A DNA stretch of 64,000 nt. Origin: Micromonospora sp. WMMA1363. Its GTDB lineage: Bacteria; Actinomycetota; Actinomycetes; Mycobacteriales; Micromonosporaceae. Positions 41,794 through 50,688 of the stretch are shown here, one piece after another. The notes beneath the pieces were generated by a model. The model did no database searches, was not told the DNA's origin, and saw only the letters and a list, made by a program, of their open reading frames with translations. Positions within the stretch are counted from its first letter, which is position 1. Every line of letters begins with the position of its first letter. The stretch covers positions 3,278,001-3,342,000 of the forward strand of contig NZ_JAUALB010000001.1 of the NCBI RefSeq assembly GCF_030345795.1. The letters run 5' to 3'. Made by a program: the position numbers and the translations under genes.

Positions 41794-43311
41794 TCAGCGG
41801 CTTTCATCCCCTGGCGCATCGCCATACCCGCCGGGTCCCGCCGACCCGGTGGCGGTGGCGGTGGCGGTGGCGGTGGCAAGGATTGCGGGGGTGAGGTGGT
41901 AGCGGCGGAGGAGAAGGGTGGCCGTGGCGACCAGGAGAGCGGGCAGGACCGTGAAGCCGACGAGGATGCCGAGCCGGGCACTGTCCGGTTGGGTCGCCGC
42001 CGCGCCGGTGTCCGAGGTGACGTACCCGCTGAGCTGGAGCACCAGCCCGAAGATGCCCGGGCCGAGAGCCAGGCCGAAGGTCTCCCCGGCGGTCCACACG
42101 CCCGTGAAGACTCCTGCTTGCCGCCGGCCGGTGCGCGCCTCGTCGTAGGCGATGCAGTCGGGCAGCATGGCGAGCGCGAAGACCTGCTGGCCCGCGTACC
42201 CGACGCCGACCAGCGCGACCAGCAGGTAGATCCCGACGGCGGGGAGTACTTCGGCGGCGACCATGGCCAGCGCGCCGGCGGCGAAGATCAGTGACGCGGC
42301 GACCAGCCCGACAAGCTTGCCGAATCCCCGGCCGACCCGGCTCCACACCGGCATGACCAGCAGCGCAGGTCCGACGAAGCAGACGAACAGGACGGTGGGC
42401 CCGCCCTCGGGGTCGTTCAGGATCTGGGTGGCGAAGTAGTCCACCCCGGCCAGGATCGTCGCCACTCCGGCAGACTGGATCACGAAGCAGAGCAGCAGCG
42501 CGCGGAACGCCCGGTTGCGGCCGGCGACCGCGAGCTGCGCGCGCAGCGTCGGCTCGTTCTCCCCGACCGTGCCGGCCGGCGCGGAGCGGGTACCGAGGAA
42601 TGCGCCGACCGTGCCCAGCACGATCAGCCCGGCGACGAAGAGACCCATCCAGCGGTGCCCGGCGAGGCCCCCACCGGCCGCGTCCCGGACCAGCGGGGCC
42701 ACCGCGCCGGAGACCAGGATGGCCAGTGCCAGCACGGCGATCCGCCAGGTCATCATCCGGGTACGTTCGGTGTAGTCGCTGGTCAGCTCGGCCGGCATTG
42801 CGACGTACGGGACCTGGAAGAAGGCGAACGCGGTGGCGGTGGCGAGAAAGGCCAGCGCCACGTAACCGCCGGCCGCCGCCCCGCTGCCGAACGGCGCGGC
42901 GAAGATGGCGGCGAAGAGCACACCGAGCGCGAGACCGGCGCCCAGCAGGTAGGGCCGGCGGGCGCCCCACCGGGAGCGGGTCCGATCGGAGATCCGCCCG
43001 GCGACCGGGTTGATCAGCACGTCCCACGCCTTCGGCAGCAGCACCAGCAGGGCCGCCACACCCGCCGCGACGCCCAGCGTGTCAGTCAGGTACGGCAGCA
43101 GGAGCAAACCTGGCACGGTGCCGAACGCACCGGTGACCAGCGAGCCGAGCGCGTACCCGGCGTGCACCCGACGCGGCAGCGGCCCGGACGCGCCGCCCGC
43201 TCCCGGCCCGCCGGTCGCGGTCTCGGCGGAGCCGCTGGCGGTCGATCCGGGGACGGATCCGCCGGGCGGGCCGGCGGCGGACGAACCGATTCCAGCCGTC
43301 GGCATGTCCAT
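41794..43311 (-). CDS. MFS transporter, GPH (MelB-like) type
   Basis: 505 residues. The N-terminal about 45 residues are a Gly/Pro/Ser-rich extension. It then begins VHAGYALGSLVTGAFGTVPG, LLPYLTDTLGVAAG, the WDVLINPVAGRISDRTRSRW loop and GARRPYLL, typical of glycoside-pentoside-hexuronide cation symporters. Twelve hydrophobic segments follow, with MLPDCIAYDEARTGRRQAG between helices. The C-terminus contains an (Ala-Thr)5 run made by a GGTGGC hexanucleotide repeat. The substrate is unknown. Confidence 0.85.
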   Translation of the reverse strand: MDMPTAGIGSSAAGPPGGSVPGSTASGSAETATGGPGAGGASGPLPRRVHAGYALGSLVTGAFGTVPGLLLLPYLTDTLGVAAGVAALLVLLPKAWDVLINPVAGRISDRTRSRWGARRPYLLGAGLALGVLFAAIFAAPFGSGAAAGGYVALAFLATATAFAFFQVPYVAMPAELTSDYTERTRMMTWRIAVLALAILVSGAVAPLVRDAAGGGLAGHRWMGLFVAGLIVLGTVGAFLGTRSAPAGTVGENEPTLRAQLAVAGRNRAFRALLLCFVIQSAGVATILAGVDYFATQILNDPEGGPTVLFVCFVGPALLVMPVWSRVGRGFGKLVGLVAASLIFAAGALAMVAAEVLPAVGIYLLVALVGVGYAGQQVFALAMLPDCIAYDEARTGRRQAGVFTGVWTAGETFGLALGPGIFGLVLQLSGYVTSDTGAAATQPDSARLGILVGFTVLPALLVATATLLLRRYHLTPAILATATATATATGSAGPGGYGDAPGDESR

Positions 43312-43343
43312 GGCGACGAATGTTACTCACGTTATGGCGGAGA

Positions 43344-43658
43344 TCACACCCCCTCTTCCGGCGACCAGCTCGCCGCCGGCATCCGCACCCCCGCACCGCG
43401 CAGCGGCGTTCCCTCGGCGCGCAGCCGCGCGTGCGCCTCCCGCTCATGCCCCGGTGGCAGCCGCCCGGCCGAGTTCACGACGCGGTGCCACGGCACCCCG
43501 CCGCCGTGCCGCGCCAGGATCGAGCCGACCAGCCGCGCCGACGACCTCCCGGAGCGCTCGGCCAGCGCGTCGGCCACCGCCCCGTACGACATCACCCGGC
43601 CGGGCGGGATGCGCTCGACCAGCTCCAGCACCGCCTCGACATACTCGTCAGGTCCCAC
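43344..43658 (-). CDS. Alkyltransferase-like DNA repair protein (ATL)
   Basis: 104 residues: VLELVERIPPGRVMSYGAVA, then GGGVPWHRVVNSAGRLP. The usual methyltransferase PCHRV motif is PWHRV here, so the acceptor Cys is replaced by Trp. That defines ATL proteins, which bind O6-alkylguanine and pass the lesion to nucleotide excision repair instead of removing it. A comparable gene lies near moeZ in Mycobacterium (Rv3204). It lies head to head with proB. Confidence 0.9.
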   Translation of the reverse strand: MGPDEYVEAVLELVERIPPGRVMSYGAVADALAERSGRSSARLVGSILARHGGGVPWHRVVNSAGRLPPGHEREAHARLRAEGTPLRGAGVRMPAASWSPEEGV

Positions 43659-43728
43659 GACGCGTCACGATATGGGAACGCGACGAGGCGACGCGCCACC
43701 GACGACGCAGAATGGGCGGGTGCGCGAC

Positions 43729-44829
43729 ATGGTGACGGCGGCCCGGCGGGTGGTAGTCAAAATCGGATCCTCGTCGTTGACCACCACCTCGGGCGGTCTG
43801 GACGACCGGCGGGTCGACACGCTCGTGGACACCCTCGCCGCCCTCACCGGCCACGGTCGGGAGGTCGTGCTGGTCTCCTCCGGCGCGATCGCCGCCGGGC
43901 TCGCCCCGCTGGGGCTGGCCCGCCGCCCCCGCGACCTGGCCACCCAGCAGGCTGCCGCCAGCGTCGGCCAGGGCATGCTGATCGGACGGTACGCCGTGGC
44001 CTTCGCCCGGCACCGGCTCACCGTCGGGCAGGTGCTGCTCACCGTCGACGACGTCACCCGACGGGCGCACTACCGCAACGCGTACCGCACCCTGCGCAAG
44101 CTGCTCGACCTGCGCGCCGTGCCGATCGTCAACGAGAACGACACGGTCGCCACCGAGGAGATCCGGTTCGGCGACAACGACCGGCTCGCCGCCCTGGTAG
44201 CCGCGCTGGTCGACGCCGACCTGCTGGTCCTCCTCTCCGACGTCGACGCACTCTGGACCGGTGACCCGACCCGACCCGGCTCGGCCCGGATCAGCGACGT
44301 GCGCGGCGAGCACGACCTGTCTGGGGTGACGATCGGCGGAGCCGGCCGGGCCGGGCTCGGCACCGGCGGCATGGTGACCAAGGTGGAGGCGGCCCGAATC
44401 GCGACCGGCTTCGGCATCCCGGTCGTGCTCACCGCCGCCCGCCTGGCCGGCGAGGCGCTGGACGGCGAGCCGGTCGGCACCCTCTTCCACCCCAGCCGAC
44501 GGCGCCCGGCCGCCCGGCTGTTCTGGCTCGCCCACGCCACCGCGCCGCGAGGTCGCCTGCACCTGGACCCGGGCGCGGTGCAGGCCGTGGTGGGCCGACG
44601 CAAGTCGCTGCTGCCAGCCGGGATCACCGCCGTGGACGGCGCGTTCACCGCCGGCGACCCGGTGGACCTGGTGGACACCGAGGGCGCACCGGTGGCCCGG
44701 GGGCTGGTCAACTACGACGCGGTGGAGCTGCCCGGCCTGCTCGGACGCTCCACCTCCGAGCTCGCCGCGGCCCTCGGCCCGGCGTACGAACGGGAGGTCG
44801 TCCACCGCGACGACCTGGTGTTGTTGTAA
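43729..44829 (+). CDS. proB: Glutamate 5-kinase
   Basis: 366 residues from the ATG at 43729 (GGGCGG nine bases upstream; a GTG at 43720 is also in frame). Kinase domain: RRVVVKIGSSSLT, VLVSSGAIAAGLAPLGL, VPIVNENDTVATEEIRFGDN, LLVLLSDVDALWTGDP, GTGGMVTKVEAARIA. The C-terminal PUA domain begins near residue 270. It catalyses the first step of proline synthesis, making gamma-glutamyl phosphate. proA follows 64 bases downstream beyond a hairpin. Confidence 0.95.
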   Translation: MVTAARRVVVKIGSSSLTTTSGGLDDRRVDTLVDTLAALTGHGREVVLVSSGAIAAGLAPLGLARRPRDLATQQAAASVGQGMLIGRYAVAFARHRLTVGQVLLTVDDVTRRAHYRNAYRTLRKLLDLRAVPIVNENDTVATEEIRFGDNDRLAALVAALVDADLLVLLSDVDALWTGDPTRPGSARISDVRGEHDLSGVTIGGAGRAGLGTGGMVTKVEAARIATGFGIPVVLTAARLAGEALDGEPVGTLFHPSRRRPAARLFWLAHATAPRGRLHLDPGAVQAVVGRRKSLLPAGITAVDGAFTAGDPVDLVDTEGAPVARGLVNYDAVELPGLLGRSTSELAAALGPAYEREVVHRDDLVLL

Positions 44830-44832
44830 GCA

Positions 44833-44868
44833 GGGCCCCCGCTTGACGCCCGTGCGCCAAGCGGGCCC
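44833..44868 (+). terminator. Hairpin between proB and proA
   Basis: GGGCCCCCGCTTG (44833-44845) pairs with CAAGCGGGCCC (44858-44868) with a two-base bulge. It may attenuate proB-to-proA readthrough, or mark a separate proA promoter. Confidence 0.5.
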
Positions 44869-44893
44869 TTCCTGACACGTCGAGGAGTGAGCG

Positions 44894-46135
44894 ATGAGCG
44901 TCGTTGAGCAGGCTCGGCGGTCCCGGACCGCGGCCGAGGCCCTCGCGGTCGCCACGCGGACCACCAAGGACACCGCGCTGCACGCGATGGCCGACGCGCT
45001 GGTGACGCGTACCCCGGAGATCTTGACCGCGAACAGCACGGACCTGGCGGCCGGGCACGAAGCCGGGCTGAGCACGGCCGTGCTGGACCGGCTCGCCCTC
45101 GACGAGGGGCGGGTCGCCGGCATCGCCGACGCGTTGCGCCAGATGGCCGCGCTGCCGGACCCGGTCGGTGCGGTCGTCCGCGGCTCCACCCTGCCCAACG
45201 GCCTGGAGCTGCGGCAGGTCCGGGTGCCCTTCGGGGTGGTCGGCATCATCTACGAGGCTCGGCCGAACGTGACCGTCGACGCCGCCGGCATCTGCCTGAA
45301 GTCCGGCAACGCGGCGCTGCTGCGCGGCTCGTCCTCCGCCGCAAGGTCGAATGCCGCGCTGGTCGCCGTGCTGCGCGAGGCGGTCGCGTCCGCCGGCCTG
45401 CCGGCGGACGCGGTCCAGCTGCTCGACGCCACCTCCCGCGACTCGGTCAAGGAGCTGATGCGCGCGCGAGGCCTGGTCGACGTGCTGATCCCGCGCGGCG
45501 GCGCGTCCCTGATCCGCACCGTGGTCGAGGAGTCGACGGTGCCGGTGATCGAGACCGGGGTGGGCAACTGCCACGTCTACGTGGACGCCGCCGCCGACCT
45601 GTCGAAGGCGGTGGCGGTCACGCTGAACGCGAAAACGCAACGCCTCTCCACCTGCAACACGGCCGAGTCGCTGCTGGTGCACGCCGCCGTCGCGGACGCC
45701 TTCCTACCGCCGATGCTGGCCGCGTTCGCCGGGGCCGGAGTGACCGTACACGGCGACGACCGGGTCGCCCGGTTCGCCGACGCGGTCGTGCCGGCGACCG
45801 AGGAGGACTACGCGACGGAGTACCTGTCCGCGGACATCTCGGTCGCCGTCGTGGACTCGCTGGACGCGGCGGTGGCGCACATCCGGCGGTACGGCACCGG
45901 GCACACCGAGGCGATCGTCACCGATTCCCAGTCGACCGCGCGGGAGTTCGTGGCCCGGGTGGACGCGGCGGCGGTGATGGTCAACGCGTCCACCCGATTC
46001 ACCGACGGCGGTGAGTTCGGCTTCGGCGCCGAGATCGGCATCTCCACGCAGAAGCTGCATGCCCGTGGCCCGATGGGCCTGCCCGAGCTGACCAGCACCA
46101 AGTACGTCGTCACCGGCGACGGCCACCTGCGCTGA
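44894..46135 (+). CDS. proA: Gamma-glutamyl phosphate reductase
   Basis: 413 residues; ATG with GAGGAG eight bases upstream. Signatures: [70 protein letters not shown], the catalytic Cys in [17 protein letters not shown], and [16 protein letters not shown]. It makes glutamate-5-semialdehyde with NADPH in proline synthesis, and acts directly on the unstable product of ProB. Confidence 0.95.
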   Translation: MSVVEQARRSRTAAEALAVATRTTKDTALHAMADALVTRTPEILTANSTDLAAGHEAGLSTAVLDRLALDEGRVAGIADALRQMAALPDPVGAVVRGSTLPNGLELRQVRVPFGVVGIIYEARPNVTVDAAGICLKSGNAALLRGSSSAARSNAALVAVLREAVASAGLPADAVQLLDATSRDSVKELMRARGLVDVLIPRGGASLIRTVVEESTVPVIETGVGNCHVYVDAAADLSKAVAVTLNAKTQRLSTCNTAESLLVHAAVADAFLPPMLAAFAGAGVTVHGDDRVARFADAVVPATEEDYATEYLSADISVAVVDSLDAAVAHIRRYGTGHTEAIVTDSQSTAREFVARVDAAAVMVNASTRFTDGGEFGFGAEIGISTQKLHARGPMGLPELTSTKYVVTGDGHLR

Positions 46136-46196
46136 GGGACGGAGGGCCCCTCCTTGGCGCCTCGCGCGGAGGGGGCACCGGCTTGACAGCCGCCAG

Positions 46197-47015
46197 TCAG
46201 CGGCAGGCGCGGATCCCGGTGAGCGTCGCGTGCACGTCGAACTGGTGCCCGTCGTCGCTCTCCCAACCGCCGTCGCTGCGCTGCGTCTCGGCCAGCCGGC
46301 GACGGGCGCGCACCAGGATCCGGTCCTGCTCGTCGACACCGACCCGGCGCAGGGTCGCGGCCAGCCATGCGACGTTGGTCGGGGACATGTCGGCGATCCG
46401 CTCGGCGAGCGCCACCTGGATGCGCGCCGACTCGTGGAACATCTCCTGTCGGAACAACACCGCCGCGCTCAGCCACCCGGCGGCGAGGAACGACGGCCAG
46501 GTCCCGTCCGGGTTCAACCGGCCCACCAGGGAGAGCGCCGCGGAGTGCACGACGCCCGCGTACACCCCGCCGACCCGGTCGTCCAGCGGCCCGGCCGCCC
46601 GCGCGTCGAGCCCGGCGACGGTCAGCCAGAAGGCCGCGTTCGCCGTCAGGTAGAACCCGGCCTCCGGGTCACCCGGCCGGGCCCACTCAGGGGCGGCCTC
46701 CGCCAGCGCGGCGTCCTCCTCCCAGCCACCGTCCGGCAGCTGGCGGAAGGCGAGCCAGTCGAGCGCCCGTCGGGCCGCGGGCCGGCCGAGCGCCCCGAGG
46801 TCGTCCAGCTCCGCGAGGCGGAAACAGGTGGCGTCGACGGACGGCACCTTCCCCTCCAGGTACGCGGGCCAGCCGCCGTCCGGCAGCTGGCCGCCCTCGA
46901 CGACGTCGAGCACGTCCGCATCCGGCGGTGTGCCGGTGCGCAGCCGGCTGAGCCGGGCGCGGTCCACCGTGTCCCCGTGCGCCACCACGAAGCCGATTGC
47001 GGCGTCAATGTCCAC
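46197..47015 (-). CDS. Prenyltransferase/squalene-oxidase repeat protein
   Basis: 272 residues from a GTG at 47015; the start is uncertain because several GTGs without good ribosome sites are in frame. Alpha-alpha barrel repeats with QLPDGGWPAYLEGK, RQLPDGGWEEDAALAE, NPDGTWPSFLAAGW, and QRSDGGWESDDG correspond to the QW motifs of terpene cyclases. The protein is about half a normal cyclase and lacks the DxDD protonation motif, so catalysis is doubtful. It may bind a prenyl or lipid ligand. Confidence 0.7.
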   Translation of the reverse strand: MDIDAAIGFVVAHGDTVDRARLSRLRTGTPPDADVLDVVEGGQLPDGGWPAYLEGKVPSVDATCFRLAELDDLGALGRPAARRALDWLAFRQLPDGGWEEDAALAEAAPEWARPGDPEAGFYLTANAAFWLTVAGLDARAAGPLDDRVGGVYAGVVHSAALSLVGRLNPDGTWPSFLAAGWLSAAVLFRQEMFHESARIQVALAERIADMSPTNVAWLAATLRRVGVDEQDRILVRARRRLAETQRSDGGWESDDGHQFDVHATLTGIRACR

Positions 47016-47102
47016 CACAGCGGACACGCTACCTGTGCAAACGTCCGCTCGGCCCGGTGGATCGGCCACCCGACGCCACCGCACGCGGCGGACGCCCGAC
47101 GT

Positions 47103-47129
47103 GGTAGGAAGGGGCCCCCTTCCCCTACC
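47103..47129. terminator. GGGCCC-type hairpin between moeZ and the repeat-protein gene
   Basis: GGTAGGAAGGGG (47103-47114) pairs imperfectly with CCCCTTC and CTACC (47116-47129). Similar AAGGGGCCC motifs occur at other gene ends in this window. Confidence 0.45.
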
Positions 47130-47161
47130 GGTGCGTCACGAGGAAGCCGCCTTCCGCACGC

Positions 47162-48340
47162 TCAGTAGGCCGGCAGGGACGGGTCGATCTGCTTGATCCA
47201 GGAGAGAACGCCACCCTGGAGGTGCACCGCGTCCCGGAAGCCGGCCGCCTTCAGCGCGGCCAGCGCCTCCGCGGACCGGACGCCGGACTTGCAGTGCAGC
47301 ACGATCTGCTTGTCCTGCGGGAACGTCGCCAGCGCCGCGCCGGAGATGATCTCGCCCTTGGGGATCAGGGTGGCGCCGGGGATCCGGACGATCTCGTACT
47401 CGGCCGGCTCGCGGACATCGATCAGGAAGACGTCCTTCCCGGCGTCCTGCCACTCCTTGAGCTCCCGCGCGGTGATGGTCGAGTCGACCACCGCCTCCTG
47501 GGCCTCGACCGACACCGCCCCGCAGAAGTCCTCGTAGTCCTCCAGCAGGTCGGTGACGCTCGGGTTCTCGCCGCAGAGGACGCAATCCGGATCTTTCCGG
47601 ACCTTGATCTTACGGTAGGTCATCTCCAGGGCGTCGTAGACCATCAGCCGGCCGACCAACGGCTCCCCGACGCCGGCGAGCAGCTTGATCGCCTCGTTGA
47701 CCTGGATCGAGCCGATCGACGCGCAAAGCACACCCAGCACGCCACCTTCCGCGCAGGACGGCACCATTCCGGGCGGCGGGGGCTCCGGGTAGAGGCAGCG
47801 GTAGCAGGGACCGTGCTCCGCCCAGAAAACCGACGCCTGGCCGTCGAACCGGTAGATCGAGCCCCAGACGTACGGCTTGCCGAGCAGCACCGCGGCGTCA
47901 TTGACCATGTACCGGGTGGCGAAGTTGTCGGTGCCGTCGACGATCAGGTCGTACCCGGCGAAGATCTCACGGACGTTGTCCCGGTCCAGCGCGGTGTCGT
48001 GGATCTCCACGTTGACCAGCGGGTTGATCTCACGAATGGAGGCGGCGGCCGACTCGGCCTTGGACCGGCCAACGTCGGAGACGCCGTGGATGATCTGGCG
48101 CTGAAGGTTGGACTCGTCAACCGTGTCGAAGTCGACGATCCCCAGCGTGCCCACCCCGGCGGCGGCCAGGTACATCAGGGCCGGCGACCCGAGCCCGCCG
48201 GCGCCGACGCAGAGCACCCGGGCGTTCTTCAGCCGCTTCTGACCCTCGACGCCGACATCCGGAATGATCAGGTGACGCGAGTAGCGGCGGATCTCGTCAA
48301 CGGTCAGCTCGGCGGCGGGCTCGACGAGCGGGGGCAGCGA
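47162..48340 (-). CDS. moeZ: Adenylyltransferase/sulfurtransferase MoeZ
   Basis: 392 residues from the GTG at 48340 (GGGGAG upstream), matching the usual family length; the ATG at 48382 would add 14 residues. E1-like domain: CVGAGGLGSPALMYLAAAG, DFDTVDESNLQRQIIHG, VDGTDNFATRYMVNDAA, zinc pairs CYRCLYP and CVLCGE. C-terminal rhodanese: VFLIDVREPAEYEI and the catalytic Cys of VLHCKSGVRSAEAL. MoeZ activates ThiS/CysO/MoaD-type sulfur carriers and supplies sulfur for cofactor, cysteine and thio-metabolite synthesis. Confidence 0.93.
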   Translation of the reverse strand, partial: SLPPLVEPAAELTVDEIRRYSRHLIIPDVGVEGQKRLKNARVLCVGAGGLGSPALMYLAAAGVGTLGIVDFDTVDESNLQRQIIHGVSDVGRSKAESAAASIREINPLVNVEIHDTALDRDNVREIFAGYDLIVDGTDNFATRYMVNDAAVLLGKPYVWGSIYRFDGQASVFWAEHGPCYRCLYPEPPPPGMVPSCAEGGVLGVLCASIGSIQVNEAIKLLAGVGEPLVGRLMVYDALEMTYRKIKVRKDPDCVLCGENPSVTDLLEDYEDFCGAVSVEAQEAVVDSTITARELKEWQDAGKDVFLIDVREPAEYEIVRIPGATLIPKGEIISGAALATFPQDKQIVLHCKSGVRSAEALAALKAAGFRDAVHLQGGVLSWIKQIDPSLPAY

Positions 48341-48511
48341 CACGGTGGACTCCCCGGGATCGGCGGTGGTGAACCGGGCCATTGTCGCTCGCCCGGCGGC
48401 CGGTCAGCCATGAGGAGGGACACGTGGCCGCACCGTGGGATCGGGAATAAGCGCGCTCGGATCCCCGGGACGGGCTCGGGTCCCGCACCCGGATGCTCCG
48501 GCTGGTTGACG

Positions 48512-49624
48512 TCAGACCGGCGGACCCGAGTACCGCTGCCCGCCGCGGTACGGCCAGGGGTTGGCGACGCAGCCGTCCAGGAAGAGTGTCTGCTGCATCA
48601 TCACCGGCGCCGGCCGCCCGGCGCCCGGACACCGTTCGTGCCGGTTGCCCAGTTGGTGCCCGACCTCGTGGTTGACCACGTACAGCCGGTAGACCGACAG
48701 CGGCACCTTCAGCTCCACGAAATGCGGCACGGACAGCCGCCAACGGTCCAGGTTGATGATGACCTTGCCCGGCGCCCGGCAGGAGGTGTAGGGCCGGCCT
48801 CCGATCCGGATGTCCACGCCGCCCGCGAGGCACATCCGGGCAGCCGTCTGCGCCGTGGCCAGGTAGACCGTGAAGTCGTGGGCGGCGCCGCCCGGCACCT
48901 GCTGCAACCGCAACCGGCCGCTGTCGACCCAGCCCCCCGGACCGGCGAGCGCCGTCGTCACGACGGCCGCGACCTCGGCCGGGTCCTCCCCGGCTCCGTT
49001 CTCCACGGCGACCCGGTACCGGCGCATCGCGCCCGCCTCACCGAGCAGCGGGCCGGAGCGGTCGTCGTACCCGAAGGTGCCCCGCCCGACCGACGGCACC
49101 GGCCCAGGGGCCTGGTAAACCGGCGGCGCCGACGGTGACGCCGCGACCGTCGACCGGGACGGGCTCGGGGCAGCCCCCGTCGCCACCGGCGACGAGGACG
49201 GGCTCGCGGCGGTGACCACCTCCGCACCGACGTCCGCACCACGTTGGTCGATCACCACCGCCACCGCCGCGACGACCGCCAGCACGAGCGCCGCCGCCTG
49301 CCCCACCCGGTGTGACCGACCGCCCCGGCTCGGACGGCGGTGCCGTCCCGCGCCGGCGGGACGGAGCTGCCCCGAGGCACCGGATCGGACGGTCGCCGGG
49401 ACAGCCGTACGGCTACCGGGCCGCGGACTCGGCGGAGTCGCTGTCCGGCCACCCGCGTACAGGGTCGGGCGACCACCGGGCCGTCCGGACTCCGGCGGCG
49501 CCGCACGGCCACCGGCCGGTTGATTGGTCGGCGCCGGAGCACGGCCCTCCACCCGCAGGGCCGGCGGAATCGCGGCGGTCCGGGGGTGCGGGAGGGAACT
49601 GCGGTTGCTTCGGGTGGCGGGCAT
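48512..49624 (-). CDS. DUF3152 membrane-anchored metalloprotease-like protein
   Basis: 370 residues. A disordered Pro/Arg-rich cytoplasmic part spans about 105 residues, then one membrane helix (AALVLAVVAAVAVVI), then a Ser/Pro linker. The DUF3152 domain carries the zinc-protease-like motif YVVNHEVGHQLGNRHERCPG (HExxHxxGxxH-like) and MMQQTLFLDGC. It faces outside. The position beside moeZ and close to the TetR and DUF3107 genes matches Rv3207c in M. tuberculosis. Its protease activity is inferred from the motif only. Confidence 0.85.
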   Translation of the reverse strand: MPATRSNRSSLPHPRTAAIPPALRVEGRAPAPTNQPAGGRAAPPESGRPGGRPTLYAGGRTATPPSPRPGSRTAVPATVRSGASGQLRPAGAGRHRRPSRGGRSHRVGQAAALVLAVVAAVAVVIDQRGADVGAEVVTAASPSSSPVATGAAPSPSRSTVAASPSAPPVYQAPGPVPSVGRGTFGYDDRSGPLLGEAGAMRRYRVAVENGAGEDPAEVAAVVTTALAGPGGWVDSGRLRLQQVPGGAAHDFTVYLATAQTAARMCLAGGVDIRIGGRPYTSCRAPGKVIINLDRWRLSVPHFVELKVPLSVYRLYVVNHEVGHQLGNRHERCPGAGRPAPVMMQQTLFLDGCVANPWPYRGGQRYSGPPV

Positions 49625-49629
49625 CCCGT

Positions 49630-50604
49630 TCAGCCTGCCATGTCGGGTCGCATGGCGCTCTCCCCCGTTTCGGCTAGCAGGGCCAGGACGGCGCGGGCGA
49701 CCAGGCGCGGCACCTCCAGCTGGGCGACGTGACCAACCCCGTCCAGGATCATCAGCCGGCTGTCCGGGATCACCCGTGCGGTCTGCGGTGCGACCCGCAC
49801 GTCCACCAGACGGTCGTGCCGCCCACCGACTACCAGCGTCGGTGCCCGGACCGCACGGGCCAGCCGCCACAGCGACCCGGAGCCGGGCAGGTAAGACCGA
49901 AGGAAGCTGGAGACCAGCCCCCGAAACGTCCGCACGTACGCGGCGGCGTAGTGCGTCGCCTCGTATCGGATCCGGATCTCCTCCAGTGCCTCCCGCCGGC
50001 GCTGCTCGCTGATCCGGCTCAGGTCGGCGACGCACGCCTCCATCACCTGCTGGGCCATCGCCTCGGGCGCACGTTGCGCCAGCCGCCAGGCAGCCAGCCG
50101 CTCGCCCCGGGGGATCGCCAGCAGCGGCAACATCCGACCCTGCAACGAACGCCGGACGTCGAGGAACGGCAGGGCGGGCGAGATCAGGGTCAGGGTCCGG
50201 ACCAGGTCCGGACGGACGGCCGCCAGCTGAACCGAGACCGCTCCACCCAAGGAGTTGCCGAACAGGTGCACCGGGCCGCGCCCCGAGTGCTCGATCCAGC
50301 GGATCACCCGCTGCGCGAACGAGGAGATCGTGTAACGACGGCCCGGCTCGCTGCGGCCGAAGCCGGGCAGGTCGATGGCCTGCCCGTCCAGCCGGCCGGC
50401 GAGCAGGCCGGCCAGGTCGGTCCAGTTCTGTGCTGACCCCCCGAGGCCGTGTACGTAGAGTGCGGGCTCCGCGCCCGGCACCGTCGCCGGGGTCTCGCGC
50501 ACGTAGGTGACGGTGCCGTCGAGGCGTACCTCCCGGCCGGGCCAGGGGGGTGGAACGCAGTGATCGGGAAGCAGGTCGTCCGGCCAGAGGGTGGCGCGCT
50601 TCAT
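49630..50604 (-). CDS. Alpha/beta hydrolase
   Basis: 324 residues from the ATG at 50604. Fold signatures: VHGLGGSAQNWTDLAGLLAG, IDLPGFGRSEPG, nucleophile elbow GNSLGGAV, the acid region GGRHDRLVDVRVA, and the catalytic His in DGVGHVAQLEVP. A helical cap covers about residues 150-240. The substrate is unknown; an esterase or lipase is likely. The next gene on the strand (DUF3152) starts five bases after its stop, so they are co-transcribed. Confidence 0.88.
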   Translation of the reverse strand: MKRATLWPDDLLPDHCVPPPWPGREVRLDGTVTYVRETPATVPGAEPALYVHGLGGSAQNWTDLAGLLAGRLDGQAIDLPGFGRSEPGRRYTISSFAQRVIRWIEHSGRGPVHLFGNSLGGAVSVQLAAVRPDLVRTLTLISPALPFLDVRRSLQGRMLPLLAIPRGERLAAWRLAQRAPEAMAQQVMEACVADLSRISEQRRREALEEIRIRYEATHYAAAYVRTFRGLVSSFLRSYLPGSGSLWRLARAVRAPTLVVGGRHDRLVDVRVAPQTARVIPDSRLMILDGVGHVAQLEVPRLVARAVLALLAETGESAMRPDMAG

Positions 50605-50688
50605 CACCTCAGTCTGCCCGCGGCGACGGTGACCGACAGTGCAAACGACGGGTGCCGGCGGCGGCCGTACCGGCCGCTGGTCGGCCGC

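Noticed and set aside
39462..41981. 839-codon minus-strand frame spanning nuoB and the decarboxylase
   Set aside because: Wrong frame relative to both genes, with no coherent domain.
44833..44868. Riboswitch or T-box before proA
   Set aside because: Only a simple hairpin of about 36 bases, too short and without conserved T-box or riboswitch elements.
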